DNA of 64,000 nt from Gillisia mitskevichiae (GTDB lineage Bacteria > Bacteroidota > Bacteroidia > Flavobacteriales > Flavobacteriaceae): the NCBI RefSeq assembly GCF_003634585.1, contig NZ_RBLG01000002.1, positions 62,001 through 126,000 on the forward strand, given 5' to 3'. The notes under the pieces are model-generated. The model saw nothing but the letters and a program-made list of their open reading frames with translations, did not search any database and had not been told where the DNA came from. Shown one piece after another: positions 1 to 8,202 of the stretch. A program made the translations under genes and the position numbers. The first letter of the stretch is position 1, and every line of letters starts with the position of its first letter.

Positions 1-544
1 TTACATTATCTACTTCCTTTTGTTCATTAGTGGACATTTTCTTTGAAAATACAGTAACATCAGTTTCATTTAATTCACTTAGATCTATTCCGTAAATCCT
101 ATCGAATATTTGGATACGTACTAAATATACTATAACCAGAATTCCAATGAAAAAAGGAGCAAGATAAATTAATCCATCAGTATCAAAGCTCACAGGTTTT
201 TCTTGATAGACGTCATCATATACAGTACTTACAATTTGGTATGCATACATGGAAATAGGGATTAAAATAGCATGATACCACCAGTGCTTACAGGTGAAAA
301 ACCATATCAACAGAAGAAATAAAGGAGTTATTTTACCAAAATAAGTCCACATTGCAACGTTTACACTTCCATAATATTTACTTTCATATATAAAAAAAGA
401 ATTTTCCCAAACTGGACCGCTTGGGAAAATTTCATATAAATAAAAAATGTATGGTGAAAAAGCTATTAAAAAAGCTAATATACTACCCGTTAGTAGGAAT
501 CTTGAGGAGCCTTCTATCAACTGCTTGTTTTTGAATTGGATCAT
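1..544 (-). CDS. Multi-pass membrane protein, uncharacterised, 3' end outside the window
   Basis: An open frame read leftwards from an ATG at 544 runs off the window edge, with 181 codons visible. It starts MIQFKNKQLIEG and has about four hydrophobic segments (near residues 14-30, 67-86, 93-110 and 130-148). Between them is an aromatic patch, CKHWWYH, and near the visible end a hydrophilic stretch MSTNEQKEVDNV. The upstream in-frame stop is at 572-574, so the ATG at 544 is the first possible start. I do not recognise the family; an integral inner-membrane role is all that can be said. Its start lies inside the small ORF 483-629, in another frame, so the two may be translationally coupled. Confidence 0.65.
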   Translation of the reverse strand, partial: MIQFKNKQLIEGSSRFLLTGSILAFLIAFSPYIFYLYEIFPSGPVWENSFFIYESKYYGSVNVAMWTYFGKITPLFLLLIWFFTCKHWWYHAILIPISMYAYQIVSTVYDDVYQEKPVSFDTDGLIYLAPFFIGILVIVYLVRIQIFDRIYGIDLSELNETDVTVFSKKMSTNEQKEVDNV

Positions 545-629
545 TATTATTATCGTTTTCTGTAGTTGAAGTTACAAAAAATGTTGCACCAAAAATGGCT
601 GCGGCGAATAAGATAGCTTTGATTTTCAT
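483..629 (-). CDS. Small putative secreted peptide (48 aa)
   Basis: ATG at 629, TAG at 485-483. The product begins MKIKAILFAAAIFGATFF, a good Sec-type signal sequence, followed by an acidic Asn/Asp stretch and a basic tail ending RRLLKIPTNG. It overlaps the start of the membrane-protein gene (ATG 544) by 62 bases in a different frame. No function can be assigned. The composition (signal peptide plus short polar tail) argues for a real gene rather than a chance frame, but with so short a frame this is not secure. Confidence 0.45.
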   Translation of the reverse strand: MKIKAILFAAAIFGATFFVTSTTENDNNNDPIQKQAVDRRLLKIPTNG

Positions 630-739
630 AATAATAGGTTTTTATGTTAAGTTTCGTATTGATTTCTGAAACAAACCTATGCTATTATAAAATGCTAATG
701 TTTAACACCTTAATCGTACCTTTGCACCTTTTTTCGAGG

Positions 740-782
740 CAAAAATAGCCTGTATTTCTGGCAATTTTACTTGTCAAAAATA
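740..782 (-). promoter_or_regulatory. Two candidate minus-strand -7 elements upstream of the 629 peptide
   Basis: Read on the minus strand, TATTTTTG occurs at 747-740 and again at 782-775, both matching the Bacteroidota -7 pattern TAnnTTTG. They lie 110-150 bases upstream of the small peptide and membrane-protein genes. No clear -33 TTG sits at the expected spacing. The rest of the 630-908 gap holds nothing else I can name. Confidence 0.3.
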
Positions 783-908
783 AGCTAAAAATCATCATCT
801 TTCGCTGAATTACGAATTTATTAAAATCCCACCTTTCATATGGGGTCATTTTGTGTTATTTTTCTTACACCACTGTTTGGAGGGAAATCTGACGCTTTCT
901 AGAAATAC

Positions 909-1313
909 TTAACAAAACTTTAACATTCTAGTCCCTTCATTAATGATCAAAACTTCCAGTTTTTGAACATCCTCATCTAATAATTTCTCTATTTTTTGAG
1001 GCCATTCAATAAATTTCCAGGTATCAAGATTTAAATAATCCTCGATTCCCATATCCAGAGCTTCCATTTCATCTTCAATTCTATAAAAATCGAAATGAAA
1101 GATCTTCCCTTGATCTGTTTGATATTCATTAACTAGTGAGAAAGTGGGGCTAGACGCCAGATCTGGCGCGCCAAGGGCTTTTACAAGTGCTTTGATAATT
1201 GTGGTTTTACCGGCACCCATATCCCCATAAAATAATAGCGTTTTACTATTAACTTCGGAAAGTAATTGCACAGCTATTCTATCAATTTCTGATAGCTCGT
1301 AGGTTAACGTCAT
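909..1313 (-). CDS. tsaE: tRNA threonylcarbamoyladenosine biosynthesis ATPase TsaE
   Basis: TsaE is the small P-loop ATPase that works with TsaB and TsaD to transfer the threonylcarbamoyl group to A37 of ANN-decoding tRNAs. At 134 residues it has the usual length. Visible motifs are the Walker A loop GDMGAGKTT (residues 30-38), the family signature SSPTFSLVNEY (54-64), HFDFYRIE (73-80) and FIEWPQ (102-107). It lies 43 bases downstream of porX on the same strand, so the two are probably co-transcribed. The function follows from the family; nothing is unusual in the sequence. Confidence 0.95.
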   Translation of the reverse strand: MTLTYELSEIDRIAVQLLSEVNSKTLLFYGDMGAGKTTIIKALVKALGAPDLASSPTFSLVNEYQTDQGKIFHFDFYRIEDEMEALDMGIEDYLNLDTWKFIEWPQKIEKLLDEDVQKLEVLIINEGTRMLKFC

Positions 1314-1356
1314 TCAAAATTAGATTTTAGGCTCTGTAAAGATATGTAATTTATTA

Positions 1357-2907
1357 TTACCTAGGCAATAAGACCACGAATGGGATGATCATTTCCTCCA
1401 TAGAAACCCCTCCATGTTGGTAGGTATTTCTAAAATAATTCACATAATAATTGTAATTATTTGGGTAGGCAAAAAAGGAATCTCCTTTAGCAAATATGAA
1501 AGAACTACTCATATTTATTGTTGGTAAATGAATTTTCTTAGGATCTTTTGCTGCTAACACATCCTTATTATCATAAGTAAGACTTTTCCCTGTCTTGTAT
1601 CTAAGGTTTAAACTGGTGTTTTTGTCTCCTATTACTTTGGATGGTGTTTTTACATTTATAGTTCCATGATCTGTAGTTAAGATCAATTTAAATCCTAATT
1701 GCTGTGCTTGCTGAATAATTTCTAACAACGGAGAGTTTTTGAACCAACTTTGAGTTAAGGATCTATAAGATTTATCATTAGAAGCTAATTCTTTGATCAC
1801 TTCCATTTCGGTTTTGGAATGAGATAGCATATCCACGAAATTATAAACCACTACAGTTAGATCGTTTTCTTTTTGCGTTTTAAAATTCTCTACCAACTTT
1901 TTCCCTCCTTTAAGACTTGTGATCTTATGGTATTCAGATTTAATATCTAATCCTAATCTTTTTAACTGAGCATCTAAAAATTCTGCTTCAAACATATTTT
2001 TCCCTCCATCTTCAGTATCGTTAAGCCAGTAATTTGGAAACAATTTTTCCATATCGCTTGGCATTAATCCACTAAAAATAGCATTTCTTGCATATTGGGT
2101 TGCAGTAGGAAGTATGCTATAAAATGGTGTTTCTTGCTCCTTCTTATAATAGTTGTTAATCGTGGGTTCAAAAGATTTCCACTGATCATATCTCATATTA
2201 TCAACTACTATTAAAAGAGTGGGCTGACTTTTACTAATCTCTGGGACTATTTTTTCTTTGAACAAGGTATGAGACATAATTGGTGCATCAGCATTTTTCT
2301 CAAACCAATCTGGATAGTTCTTATCTACAAACTTGCAAAACTGATTGTTGGCTTCTAGCTTTTGAGACTCCAAAATTTCGAACATTCCACTATCTTCTAT
2401 AGTTTCCAATTCCAATTCCCAGTAAATAAGTCGCTGATATAATTCTGCCCATCCTTCAAAAGAGTTAACATCATTCATATCCATAGAGATCTTACGAAAC
2501 TCCTGTTGGTAGTTGGAAGTAGTTTTTTCTGTTATCAATCTGGAATGATCCAGATTCTTCTTTAAACTTAGAAGGATCTGATTAGGGTTTACGGGTTTTA
2601 TAAGATAGTCGGCTATTTTAGATCCAATAGCTTCTTCCATTATATATTCCTCTTCACTTTTGGTGATCATGACTATGGGCATATCTGCCCGCTTTTCTTT
2701 TATTTCAGATAAAGTTTCCAATCCGGTTAACCCTGGCATGTTTTCATCTAAGAAAACAATATCGAAATTCTGCGTATCTATTTGTTCTATAGCTTCAGTA
2801 CCACTTTTACAGGTAGTAACTTCATAGTTTTTTGATTCTAAAAAGATGATATGTGGTTTAAGCATGTCTATTTCATCATCTGCCCAAAGTATTTTAATTT
2901 TATTCAT
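1357..2907 (-). CDS. porX: PorX, response regulator with PglZ domain (type IX secretion regulator)
   Basis: Two-part protein of 516 residues. Residues 1-120 form a receiver domain with acidic pocket D10-D11-E12, phospho-acceptor D54 (VFLDENMPG), T82 and K104 (YLIKPV). The rest is a PglZ/alkaline-phosphatase-like domain with metal-site motifs such as LLIVVDNMRYDQW and ILTTDHGTINV. This architecture is that of PorX, which in Porphyromonas and flavobacteria pairs with histidine kinase PorY and controls type IX secretion genes. The kinase is not in this window. A type IX cargo gene is, at 46183-50625. It is divergent from the HD hydrolase gene, and tsaE follows downstream. Confidence 0.93.
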   Translation of the reverse strand: MNKIKILWADDEIDMLKPHIIFLESKNYEVTTCKSGTEAIEQIDTQNFDIVFLDENMPGLTGLETLSEIKEKRADMPIVMITKSEEEYIMEEAIGSKIADYLIKPVNPNQILLSLKKNLDHSRLITEKTTSNYQQEFRKISMDMNDVNSFEGWAELYQRLIYWELELETIEDSGMFEILESQKLEANNQFCKFVDKNYPDWFEKNADAPIMSHTLFKEKIVPEISKSQPTLLIVVDNMRYDQWKSFEPTINNYYKKEQETPFYSILPTATQYARNAIFSGLMPSDMEKLFPNYWLNDTEDGGKNMFEAEFLDAQLKRLGLDIKSEYHKITSLKGGKKLVENFKTQKENDLTVVVYNFVDMLSHSKTEMEVIKELASNDKSYRSLTQSWFKNSPLLEIIQQAQQLGFKLILTTDHGTINVKTPSKVIGDKNTSLNLRYKTGKSLTYDNKDVLAAKDPKKIHLPTINMSSSFIFAKGDSFFAYPNNYNYYVNYFRNTYQHGGVSMEEMIIPFVVLLPR

Positions 2908-2974
2908 TTAAATGGAATTTATAATTGAAAGCAGCTTTAAAAATCGCACTGTTTTCTTGCTATTAGTTATCATG

Positions 2975-2989
2975 TGTCCATTTTGGACA
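2975..2989. repeat. Inverted repeat in the porX/HD divergent intergenic region
   Basis: TGTCCA-TTT-TGGACA: perfect 6-bp arms around a 3-bp centre, in the 123-bp space between the divergent porX and HD genes. It sits 9 bases upstream of the -7 motif for the HD gene, so it overlaps that promoter's spacer and -33 region. It could be an operator; this rests on position and symmetry only. Confidence 0.35.
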
Positions 2990-2998
2990 TCATATATG

Positions 2999-3006
2999 TA
3001 TCTTTG
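2999..3006 (+). promoter_or_regulatory. -7 element TATCTTTG for the HD hydrolase gene
   Basis: TATCTTTG matches TAnnTTTG and lies 24 bases before the TTG start at 3031. A TTG at 2983-2985 gives a short 13-base spacing to a possible -33 element. Confidence 0.5.
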
Positions 3007-3030
3007 TTATAATTCTAAAGAATTTTAAGC

Positions 3031-4260
3031 TTGGCTAAACGAACAAAACTCAAAATATTTAACGATCCAATTTACGGTTTTATTACTATTCCATCGGAAC
3101 GTATCTTTAAGATTATTGCACATCCTTACTTTCAAAGATTGCGCCGCATTTCACAAATGGGAATGTCTTATTTAGTTTATCCAGGAGCACATCATACAAG
3201 ATTTCATCATGCTTTGGGTGGTTTACATTTAATGCAGCAGGCAATAGAGATTCTTCGTTTTAAAGGGATTAAGATAAGTGCTGAGGAAGAAGAAGGCCTG
3301 CAAATAGCCATTTTATTACATGATATAGGCCATGGACCTTTCTCTCATGCAATGGAACATAGCATTGTAGAAGGTGTTTCTCATGAATGTATCTCGCTCT
3401 TATTTATGGAGAAAATGAATGCTGAATTTAACCAAAGTTTAACTTTAGCGATTTCAATTTTTCAAGGTAGTTATCCTAGAAAATTCATGAATCAGTTAGT
3501 ATCTAGTCAGTTAGATATGGATAGATTAGACTATTTAAAAAGGGATAGCTTTTATACGGGGGTGCCGGAAGGTAACATCAATAGTGAGCGTATAATTACT
3601 ATGTTAAATGTGGTGGATGATCATATTGTAATAGAGGAAAAAGGGATTTATTCTGTAGAGAAATTCTTGGTAGCAAGAAGATTAATGTATTGGCAAGTCT
3701 ATTTACATAAAACTGGTGTTGCTGCAGAACAATTACTTATTAGAGTATTAAAAAGAGCAAAGGAATTAATAGAACGCGGAGAAAATTTATCTAGTAGTCC
3801 AGCATTATCTTATTTCTTACACACTAAAGTTACCTTAGATAAGTTTGATTCAGATACCTTAAAAACATTTGCAAAGTTAGATGATTACGATATAGTTTCA
3901 GCAATGAAAGAATGGATGGAATATGACGATTTTGTATTGAGTAATTTATGTAAAATGTTACTAAATCGAGATCTGCTGAAAGTGAAGTTGAAAAAGAAAA
4001 AGATCAATCCAGAGAAACTACAGAAATATGCGTTATCACTTCAGAAGAAATATTCAATAACCGAAGAAGAAGCGAATTATTTTGTGTTTAGTGGAGAGAT
4101 TTCCAATGTTGCTTATTCAAGTGACAACGACAAAATTCGAATATTACATAGAAATGGAAAGATAAGTGATGTGGCTAAAGCTTCAGATCAATTAAATTTG
4201 GTTGCACTATCTACAGAAGTAACTAAATATTATATCTGTTATCCAAAGACCATACGTTAA
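3031..4260 (+). CDS. HD-domain phosphohydrolase (dNTPase-like)
   Basis: A 409-residue metal-dependent phosphohydrolase of the HD superfamily, resembling the YdhJ/dGTPase-like group. Metal ligands are visible: His59/His60 in TRFHHALG, the HD pair H97-D98 in ILLHDIGHGPFSH, and a later Asp in SQLDMDRLDYL. The translation starts at a TTG codon (TTG GCT AAA CGA), because no in-frame ATG occurs before well inside the conserved core. Substrate is not predictable; nucleoside triphosphate hydrolysis is the family precedent. It is followed 23 bases later by lpxD, which has its own -7 motif. Confidence 0.85.
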   Translation: MAKRTKLKIFNDPIYGFITIPSERIFKIIAHPYFQRLRRISQMGMSYLVYPGAHHTRFHHALGGLHLMQQAIEILRFKGIKISAEEEEGLQIAILLHDIGHGPFSHAMEHSIVEGVSHECISLLFMEKMNAEFNQSLTLAISIFQGSYPRKFMNQLVSSQLDMDRLDYLKRDSFYTGVPEGNINSERIITMLNVVDDHIVIEEKGIYSVEKFLVARRLMYWQVYLHKTGVAAEQLLIRVLKRAKELIERGENLSSSPALSYFLHTKVTLDKFDSDTLKTFAKLDDYDIVSAMKEWMEYDDFVLSNLCKMLLNRDLLKVKLKKKKINPEKLQKYALSLQKKYSITEEEANYFVFSGEISNVAYSSDNDKIRILHRNGKISDVAKASDQLNLVALSTEVTKYYICYPKTIR

Positions 4261-4270
4261 CAATTTTTTT

Positions 4271-4278
4271 TACTTTTG
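4271..4278 (+). promoter_or_regulatory. -7 element TACTTTTG immediately upstream of lpxD
   Basis: TACTTTTG fits TAnnTTTG and ends 5 bases before the lpxD ATG at 4284. A transcript starting at the usual distance would begin at or next to the ATG, giving a leaderless or near-leaderless mRNA. Confidence 0.5.
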
Positions 4279-4283
4279 CCAGA

Positions 4284-5300
4284 ATGAAATTTACTGCAGC
4301 ACAAATTGCCGAATTATTAAATGGTACTGTTGATGGGGATCCCGATACAGAAGTTGATAGATTGGCGAAAATTGAAGAAGGCACTGAAGGTTCTCTTACT
4401 TTTTTAAGTAACCCTAAGTATACCTCTTATATATATTCTACGAATGCTTCTATTGCGATAGTTAGTGATGATTTTAGCATAGATCAAGATATAGAAACCA
4501 CATTAATTAGAGTTAAAGATCCATATAAGGCCTTTTCTACTTTGCTTGAGTATTATAATCAAGTGAAATTGAACAAAACAGGGATAGAACAACCTAATTA
4601 CGTTGCAGCTTCCTCCACTTATGGTGAGAATATATATTTGGGGGCTTTTACATATATCGGCGAAAATGTAAAAATTGGAGCTGATGTAAAAATTTACCCA
4701 AATACTTATATAGGCGATAATGTTACTATAGGAGATAATACAGTTATCTTTCCTGGAGTAAAAATTTATTCTGAAACTATTATTGGAAATTTCTGTGTGT
4801 TACATGCAGGAGTTGTTGTGGGTGCAGATGGTTTTGGATTTAGCCCTAGCGATAGTGGAGAGTATCATAAAGTTCCGCAAATTGGAAATGTTATTGTAGA
4901 AGATAATGTAGATATTGGAGCCGGTACCACAATAGACAGAGCCACTTTAGGTTCTACTATAATTAGAAGTGGCGTTAAACTGGATAATCAAATTCAGATC
5001 GCCCATAATGTAGAGATCGGTAAAAATACAGCAATTGCGGCGCAAACCGGGATCGCAGGTTCTACCAAGATCGGTGAAAATTGTCTTATTGGCGGGCAAG
5101 TTGGATTAGCTGGTCATTTAACCATTGGAGATAGAGTTAAAATTCAAGCACAGTCTGGAATAGGAAGAAATATAGCAGATGATGAAGTAATTCAAGGTTC
5201 ACCTGCATTTGGGTATGGAGATTTCAATAAGTCTTATGTGCACTTTAAAAATCTCCCGAAAATTGTTAATAGATTAAATAAAATAGAAAAAAAATTATAG
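4284..5300 (+). CDS. lpxD: UDP-3-O-(3-hydroxyacyl)glucosamine N-acyltransferase LpxD
   Basis: LpxD adds the second 3-hydroxyacyl chain, from acyl-ACP, to UDP-3-O-acyl-glucosamine in lipid A synthesis. The 338-residue protein has the N-terminal uridine-binding domain (about 1-100) and a left-handed beta helix built of hexapeptide repeats (about 105-315, for example IGENVKIGADVKI). The catalytic base is His241 in QIAHNVEIG, corresponding to His239 of E. coli. It heads the compact plus-strand lipid A block, with one base between its stop and the start of lpxC-fabZ. Confidence 0.96.
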   Translation: MKFTAAQIAELLNGTVDGDPDTEVDRLAKIEEGTEGSLTFLSNPKYTSYIYSTNASIAIVSDDFSIDQDIETTLIRVKDPYKAFSTLLEYYNQVKLNKTGIEQPNYVAASSTYGENIYLGAFTYIGENVKIGADVKIYPNTYIGDNVTIGDNTVIFPGVKIYSETIIGNFCVLHAGVVVGADGFGFSPSDSGEYHKVPQIGNVIVEDNVDIGAGTTIDRATLGSTIIRSGVKLDNQIQIAHNVEIGKNTAIAAQTGIAGSTKIGENCLIGGQVGLAGHLTIGDRVKIQAQSGIGRNIADDEVIQGSPAFGYGDFNKSYVHFKNLPKIVNRLNKIEKKL

Positions 5301-5301
5301 A

Positions 5302-6702
5302 ATGGGTGAAATCCTTTCAAAACAGCAAACTATAGTGAATGAGATCTCTTTAAAAGGGGTTGGACTTCATACAGGCAAGGAAGTTACACTTACTTTTAAG
5401 CCGGCAGCCGAAAATACAGGTTATGTTTTTAAGAGAATGGACTTAGAAAACCAACCTACAATTGAGGCAGATGTTACTTATGTTGTAAATACGCAGCGTG
5501 GTACCAATCTAGAAAAAGATGGAATCACCATTCAAACTTCAGAACATGTGCTTGCAGCATGTGTAGGTTTAGAAATAGATAATGTTATTATAGAGCTAAA
5601 TGCTTCCGAACCTCCTATAATGGATGGTTCTTCCAAATTTTTTGTGGAGGCTTTAGAAGCAGCGGGAATAGTAACTCAAGAAGCAGATAGAGACGAATTT
5701 ATTGTAAGTGAAGTAATTTGCTTTAAAGATGAAGCCACTGGTAGTGAGTTAATCATTATGCCATCTGATACTTATCAAGTAACCACGATGGTGGATTTTG
5801 GAACTAAAGTTCTAGGCACCCAAAATGCTTCGCTAAATAAGTTATCAGATTTTAAATCTGAAATTGCCGATGCTCGTACTTTTAGTTTTCTGCACGAAAT
5901 TGAAACCTTATTAGAACATGGACTAATTAAGGGCGGAGATTTAAACAATGCAATTGTTTATGTAGATAAAGAACTGAGTCCAGAAACAATGGCCAAACTG
6001 AGAACTGCCTTTAAAAAGGATAATATTTCAGTGAAACCTAATGGAATTCTAGATAATCTTACTTTGCATTATCCAAATGAAGCAGCTAGGCATAAATTAC
6101 TAGATGTTCTTGGTGATCTAGCTTTAATAGGTACTCGTATTAGAGGGAAGGTAATTGCTACAAAACCAGGACATGAAGTAAATACCCAATTTGCTAAAAA
6201 GCTTGCTAAGATCATTAAAACGGAACGTAGAAATAATGTTCCTAAAATAGATTTTGATAAACCGCCATTGATGGATGTCAATGACATCATGAATATTTTA
6301 CCACACCGTGCACCATTTTTATTGGTAGACAAAATTTATTCTCTTACCCCAACATGTGTAATAGGAATGAAAAATGTTACCATGAATGAGCCATTTTTCG
6401 TGGGTCATTTCCCTGGAAAACCTGTTATGCCTGGAGTTTTACAAGTAGAAGCAATGGCGCAAACAGGAGGGATCCTAGCTTTGAAATCTGTACCAGATCC
6501 AGAAAATTATCTTACATTTTTTATGAAAATAGATAATGTAAAATTTAAACAACAAGTGGTTCCGGGAGATACATTGATCTTTAAATTAGAATTATTAGCC
6601 CCAATAAGGAGAGGAATTTGCCAAATGCAAGGCTATGCCTATGTAAATGGTAAATTAGTAACAGAAGCTATTTTAATGGCTCAAATTGTAAAAAATAAAT
6701 AA
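5302..6702 (+). CDS. lpxC-fabZ: Bifunctional UDP-3-O-acyl-GlcNAc deacetylase / 3-hydroxyacyl-ACP dehydratase (LpxC-FabZ)
   Basis: A 466-residue fusion. Residues 1-305 are LpxC, the zinc deacetylase that commits sugar nucleotides to lipid A: zinc ligands H82 (SEHVLAA), H264 and D268 (RHKLLDVLGD), with H291 (GHEVN) as the probable acid-base residue. Residues 320-466 are FabZ, the hot-dog dehydratase of fatty acid elongation: catalytic H369 in GHFPGKPVMPGVL and E383 in VEAMAQTGG. Both activities compete for or draw on the 3-hydroxyacyl-ACP pool. The fusion is typical of Bacteroidota. It is packed between lpxD (1 base) and lpxA (6 bases), so co-translation is likely. Confidence 0.96.
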   Translation: MGEILSKQQTIVNEISLKGVGLHTGKEVTLTFKPAAENTGYVFKRMDLENQPTIEADVTYVVNTQRGTNLEKDGITIQTSEHVLAACVGLEIDNVIIELNASEPPIMDGSSKFFVEALEAAGIVTQEADRDEFIVSEVICFKDEATGSELIIMPSDTYQVTTMVDFGTKVLGTQNASLNKLSDFKSEIADARTFSFLHEIETLLEHGLIKGGDLNNAIVYVDKELSPETMAKLRTAFKKDNISVKPNGILDNLTLHYPNEAARHKLLDVLGDLALIGTRIRGKVIATKPGHEVNTQFAKKLAKIIKTERRNNVPKIDFDKPPLMDVNDIMNILPHRAPFLLVDKIYSLTPTCVIGMKNVTMNEPFFVGHFPGKPVMPGVLQVEAMAQTGGILALKSVPDPENYLTFFMKIDNVKFKQQVVPGDTLIFKLELLAPIRRGICQMQGYAYVNGKLVTEAILMAQIVKNK

Positions 6703-6708
6703 GTTATT

Positions 6709-7494
6709 ATGAATCAGCCTTTAGCTTACGTACATCCTGGAGCAAAAATTGCGAAAAATGTTGTTATAGAGCCTTTTACCACTATTCATAATAATGTTGT
6801 GATCGGGGAAGGAACTTGGATAGGTTCTAATGTTACCATTATGGAAGGTGCTAGAATAGGGAAGAATTGCAGTATTTTTCCTGGAGCAGTTATTTCTGCT
6901 GTGCCACAGGATAAAAAATTCAATGATGAAGAGACAACAACAGAAATAGGGGATAATACAACAATACGTGAATGTGTGACCATTAATCGTGGGACTACAG
7001 ACAGAATGAAGACCGTAATTGGTAAGAACTGTTGGATTATGGCCTATTGCCATATCGCCCATGATTGCATAGTGGGAGATAACTGCATCTTTTCCAACAA
7101 TAGTACCTTAGCTGGCCACATTAACGTTGGAGATTATGTAATATTAGCTGGAATGGCTGCTATTCAACAATTTTGTAGCATAGGTAACCATGCATTTGTA
7201 ACTGGTGGCTCTATGGTTAGAAAAGATGTTCCACCATTTGTAAAGGCTGGACGAGAACCACTTTCTTATGTAGGAATTAATTCTATTGGTCTTAGAAGAC
7301 GTGGTTTTAATGTTGAAAAAATTAGAGAGATACAAGATATCTATAGGATATTATATCAAAAAAATTATAATAATTCGCAAGCAGTGGCTATAATTGAAGC
7401 AGAGATGCAAGCAACAGCAGAGCGTGACGAGATCTTAGAATTTATTAAGAACTCACAACGAGGAATTATGAAAGGATATTTTAGTTCAAATTAA
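6709..7494 (+). CDS. lpxA: UDP-N-acetylglucosamine O-acyltransferase LpxA
   Basis: First enzyme of lipid A synthesis, transferring a 3-hydroxyacyl chain from ACP to O-3 of UDP-GlcNAc. The 261-residue protein has hexapeptide repeats of a left-handed beta helix (about 5-185) and an alpha-helical C terminus (about 190-261). The motif CHIAHDC gives catalytic H118 (E. coli His125). Length matches the family. It is the third gene in the lipid A block, and efp follows 11 bases later. A long antisense frame over its 5' half is a by-product of the repeats and is not annotated. Confidence 0.96.
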   Translation: MNQPLAYVHPGAKIAKNVVIEPFTTIHNNVVIGEGTWIGSNVTIMEGARIGKNCSIFPGAVISAVPQDKKFNDEETTTEIGDNTTIRECVTINRGTTDRMKTVIGKNCWIMAYCHIAHDCIVGDNCIFSNNSTLAGHINVGDYVILAGMAAIQQFCSIGNHAFVTGGSMVRKDVPPFVKAGREPLSYVGINSIGLRRRGFNVEKIREIQDIYRILYQKNYNNSQAVAIIEAEMQATAERDEILEFIKNSQRGIMKGYFSSN

Positions 7495-7505
7495 ATTAAA
7501 AAATA

Positions 7506-8072
7506 ATGGCAAGTACAAGTGATATTAGAAATGGATTATGTATCCGTTATAATCATGACATCTATAAAGTTATAGAGTTTTTACACGTTAAACCAGGGAA
7601 GGGACCTGCTTTTGTTAGAACTAAATTAAAAAGTGTAACATCAGGGAAAGTTTTAGATAATACTTTTTCTGCAGGACATAAAATTGAAGACGTGCGGGTA
7701 GAAACTCATAAGTTTCAATTCTTGTATCACGATGGAGAATTTTATCATTTCATGAATGTAGAGGATTATACGCAGATTCGTCTCTTAGAAAATGCTTTAG
7801 ACATGCCTAAACTGCTTAAAGAGGGTGAAATTGTTACTGTATTAATAAATACTGAAGACAATATGCCTCTTACTGTAGATATGCCTGCAAGTGTTATTTT
7901 AGAGGTAACTCATACAGAACCTGGATTGAAAGGAAATACTGCTACAAATGCAACGAAACCAGCAACGGTAGAAACTGGTGCAGAGGTAAATGTTCCTCTT
8001 TTTATCAATGAAGGAGATAAGATTAAAATTGAAACCGATAAAGGAACTTACAAGGAGCGAGTTAAAGAATAA
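7506..8072 (+). CDS. efp: Translation elongation factor P
   Basis: EF-P relieves ribosome stalling at polyproline stretches. The protein has 188 residues, the normal three-OB-fold length. The tip of the first domain reads HVKPGKGPAFVR, with Lys32 at the position that is post-translationally modified in many bacteria; no modification enzyme is visible in this window. It is the last gene before a strong terminator, so it shares transcripts with the lipid A genes upstream. Confidence 0.96.
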   Translation: MASTSDIRNGLCIRYNHDIYKVIEFLHVKPGKGPAFVRTKLKSVTSGKVLDNTFSAGHKIEDVRVETHKFQFLYHDGEFYHFMNVEDYTQIRLLENALDMPKLLKEGEIVTVLINTEDNMPLTVDMPASVILEVTHTEPGLKGNTATNATKPATVETGAEVNVPLFINEGDKIKIETDKGTYKERVKE

Positions 8073-8100
8073 ATCCGGTAAGATTTCGTTATAATTTATT

Positions 8101-8142
8101 AAAGTTAGGAGCATTATAATTAATGTTCCTAACTTTTGTTTT
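8101..8142 (+). terminator. Rho-independent terminator after efp
   Basis: The arms AAAGTTAGGA (8101-8110) and TCCTAACTTT (8127-8136) pair perfectly, extended inwards by a G-T wobble and CATT/AATG. They are followed by a T-rich run, TGTTTTTT. It closes the lpxD to efp transcription unit and separates it from the second lpxD-like gene. Confidence 0.85.
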
Positions 8143-8202
8143 TTAATGAATAACACTTATGTTTGATCTCGTTTACAATAACTTAATTGTTTTGCTTAAA
8201 AT

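Noticed and set aside
1-3. The first three bases (TTA, reading TAA on the minus strand) as the stop codon of the left-edge gene
   Set aside because: In that frame an in-frame TAG occurs three codons upstream. The true coding frame is offset by one and stays open to the window edge, so the gene is cut by the window.
1315-1322. TAATTTTG on the minus strand touching the tsaE start as a promoter
   Set aside because: It lies 1 base from the ATG, so transcription would start inside the coding region; tsaE is more likely expressed from the porX promoter.
6721-7062. Open frames antisense to lpxA and lpxC-fabZ
   Set aside because: They follow the repeated hexapeptide and coding composition of the real genes and have no signal, domain or ribosome site of their own.
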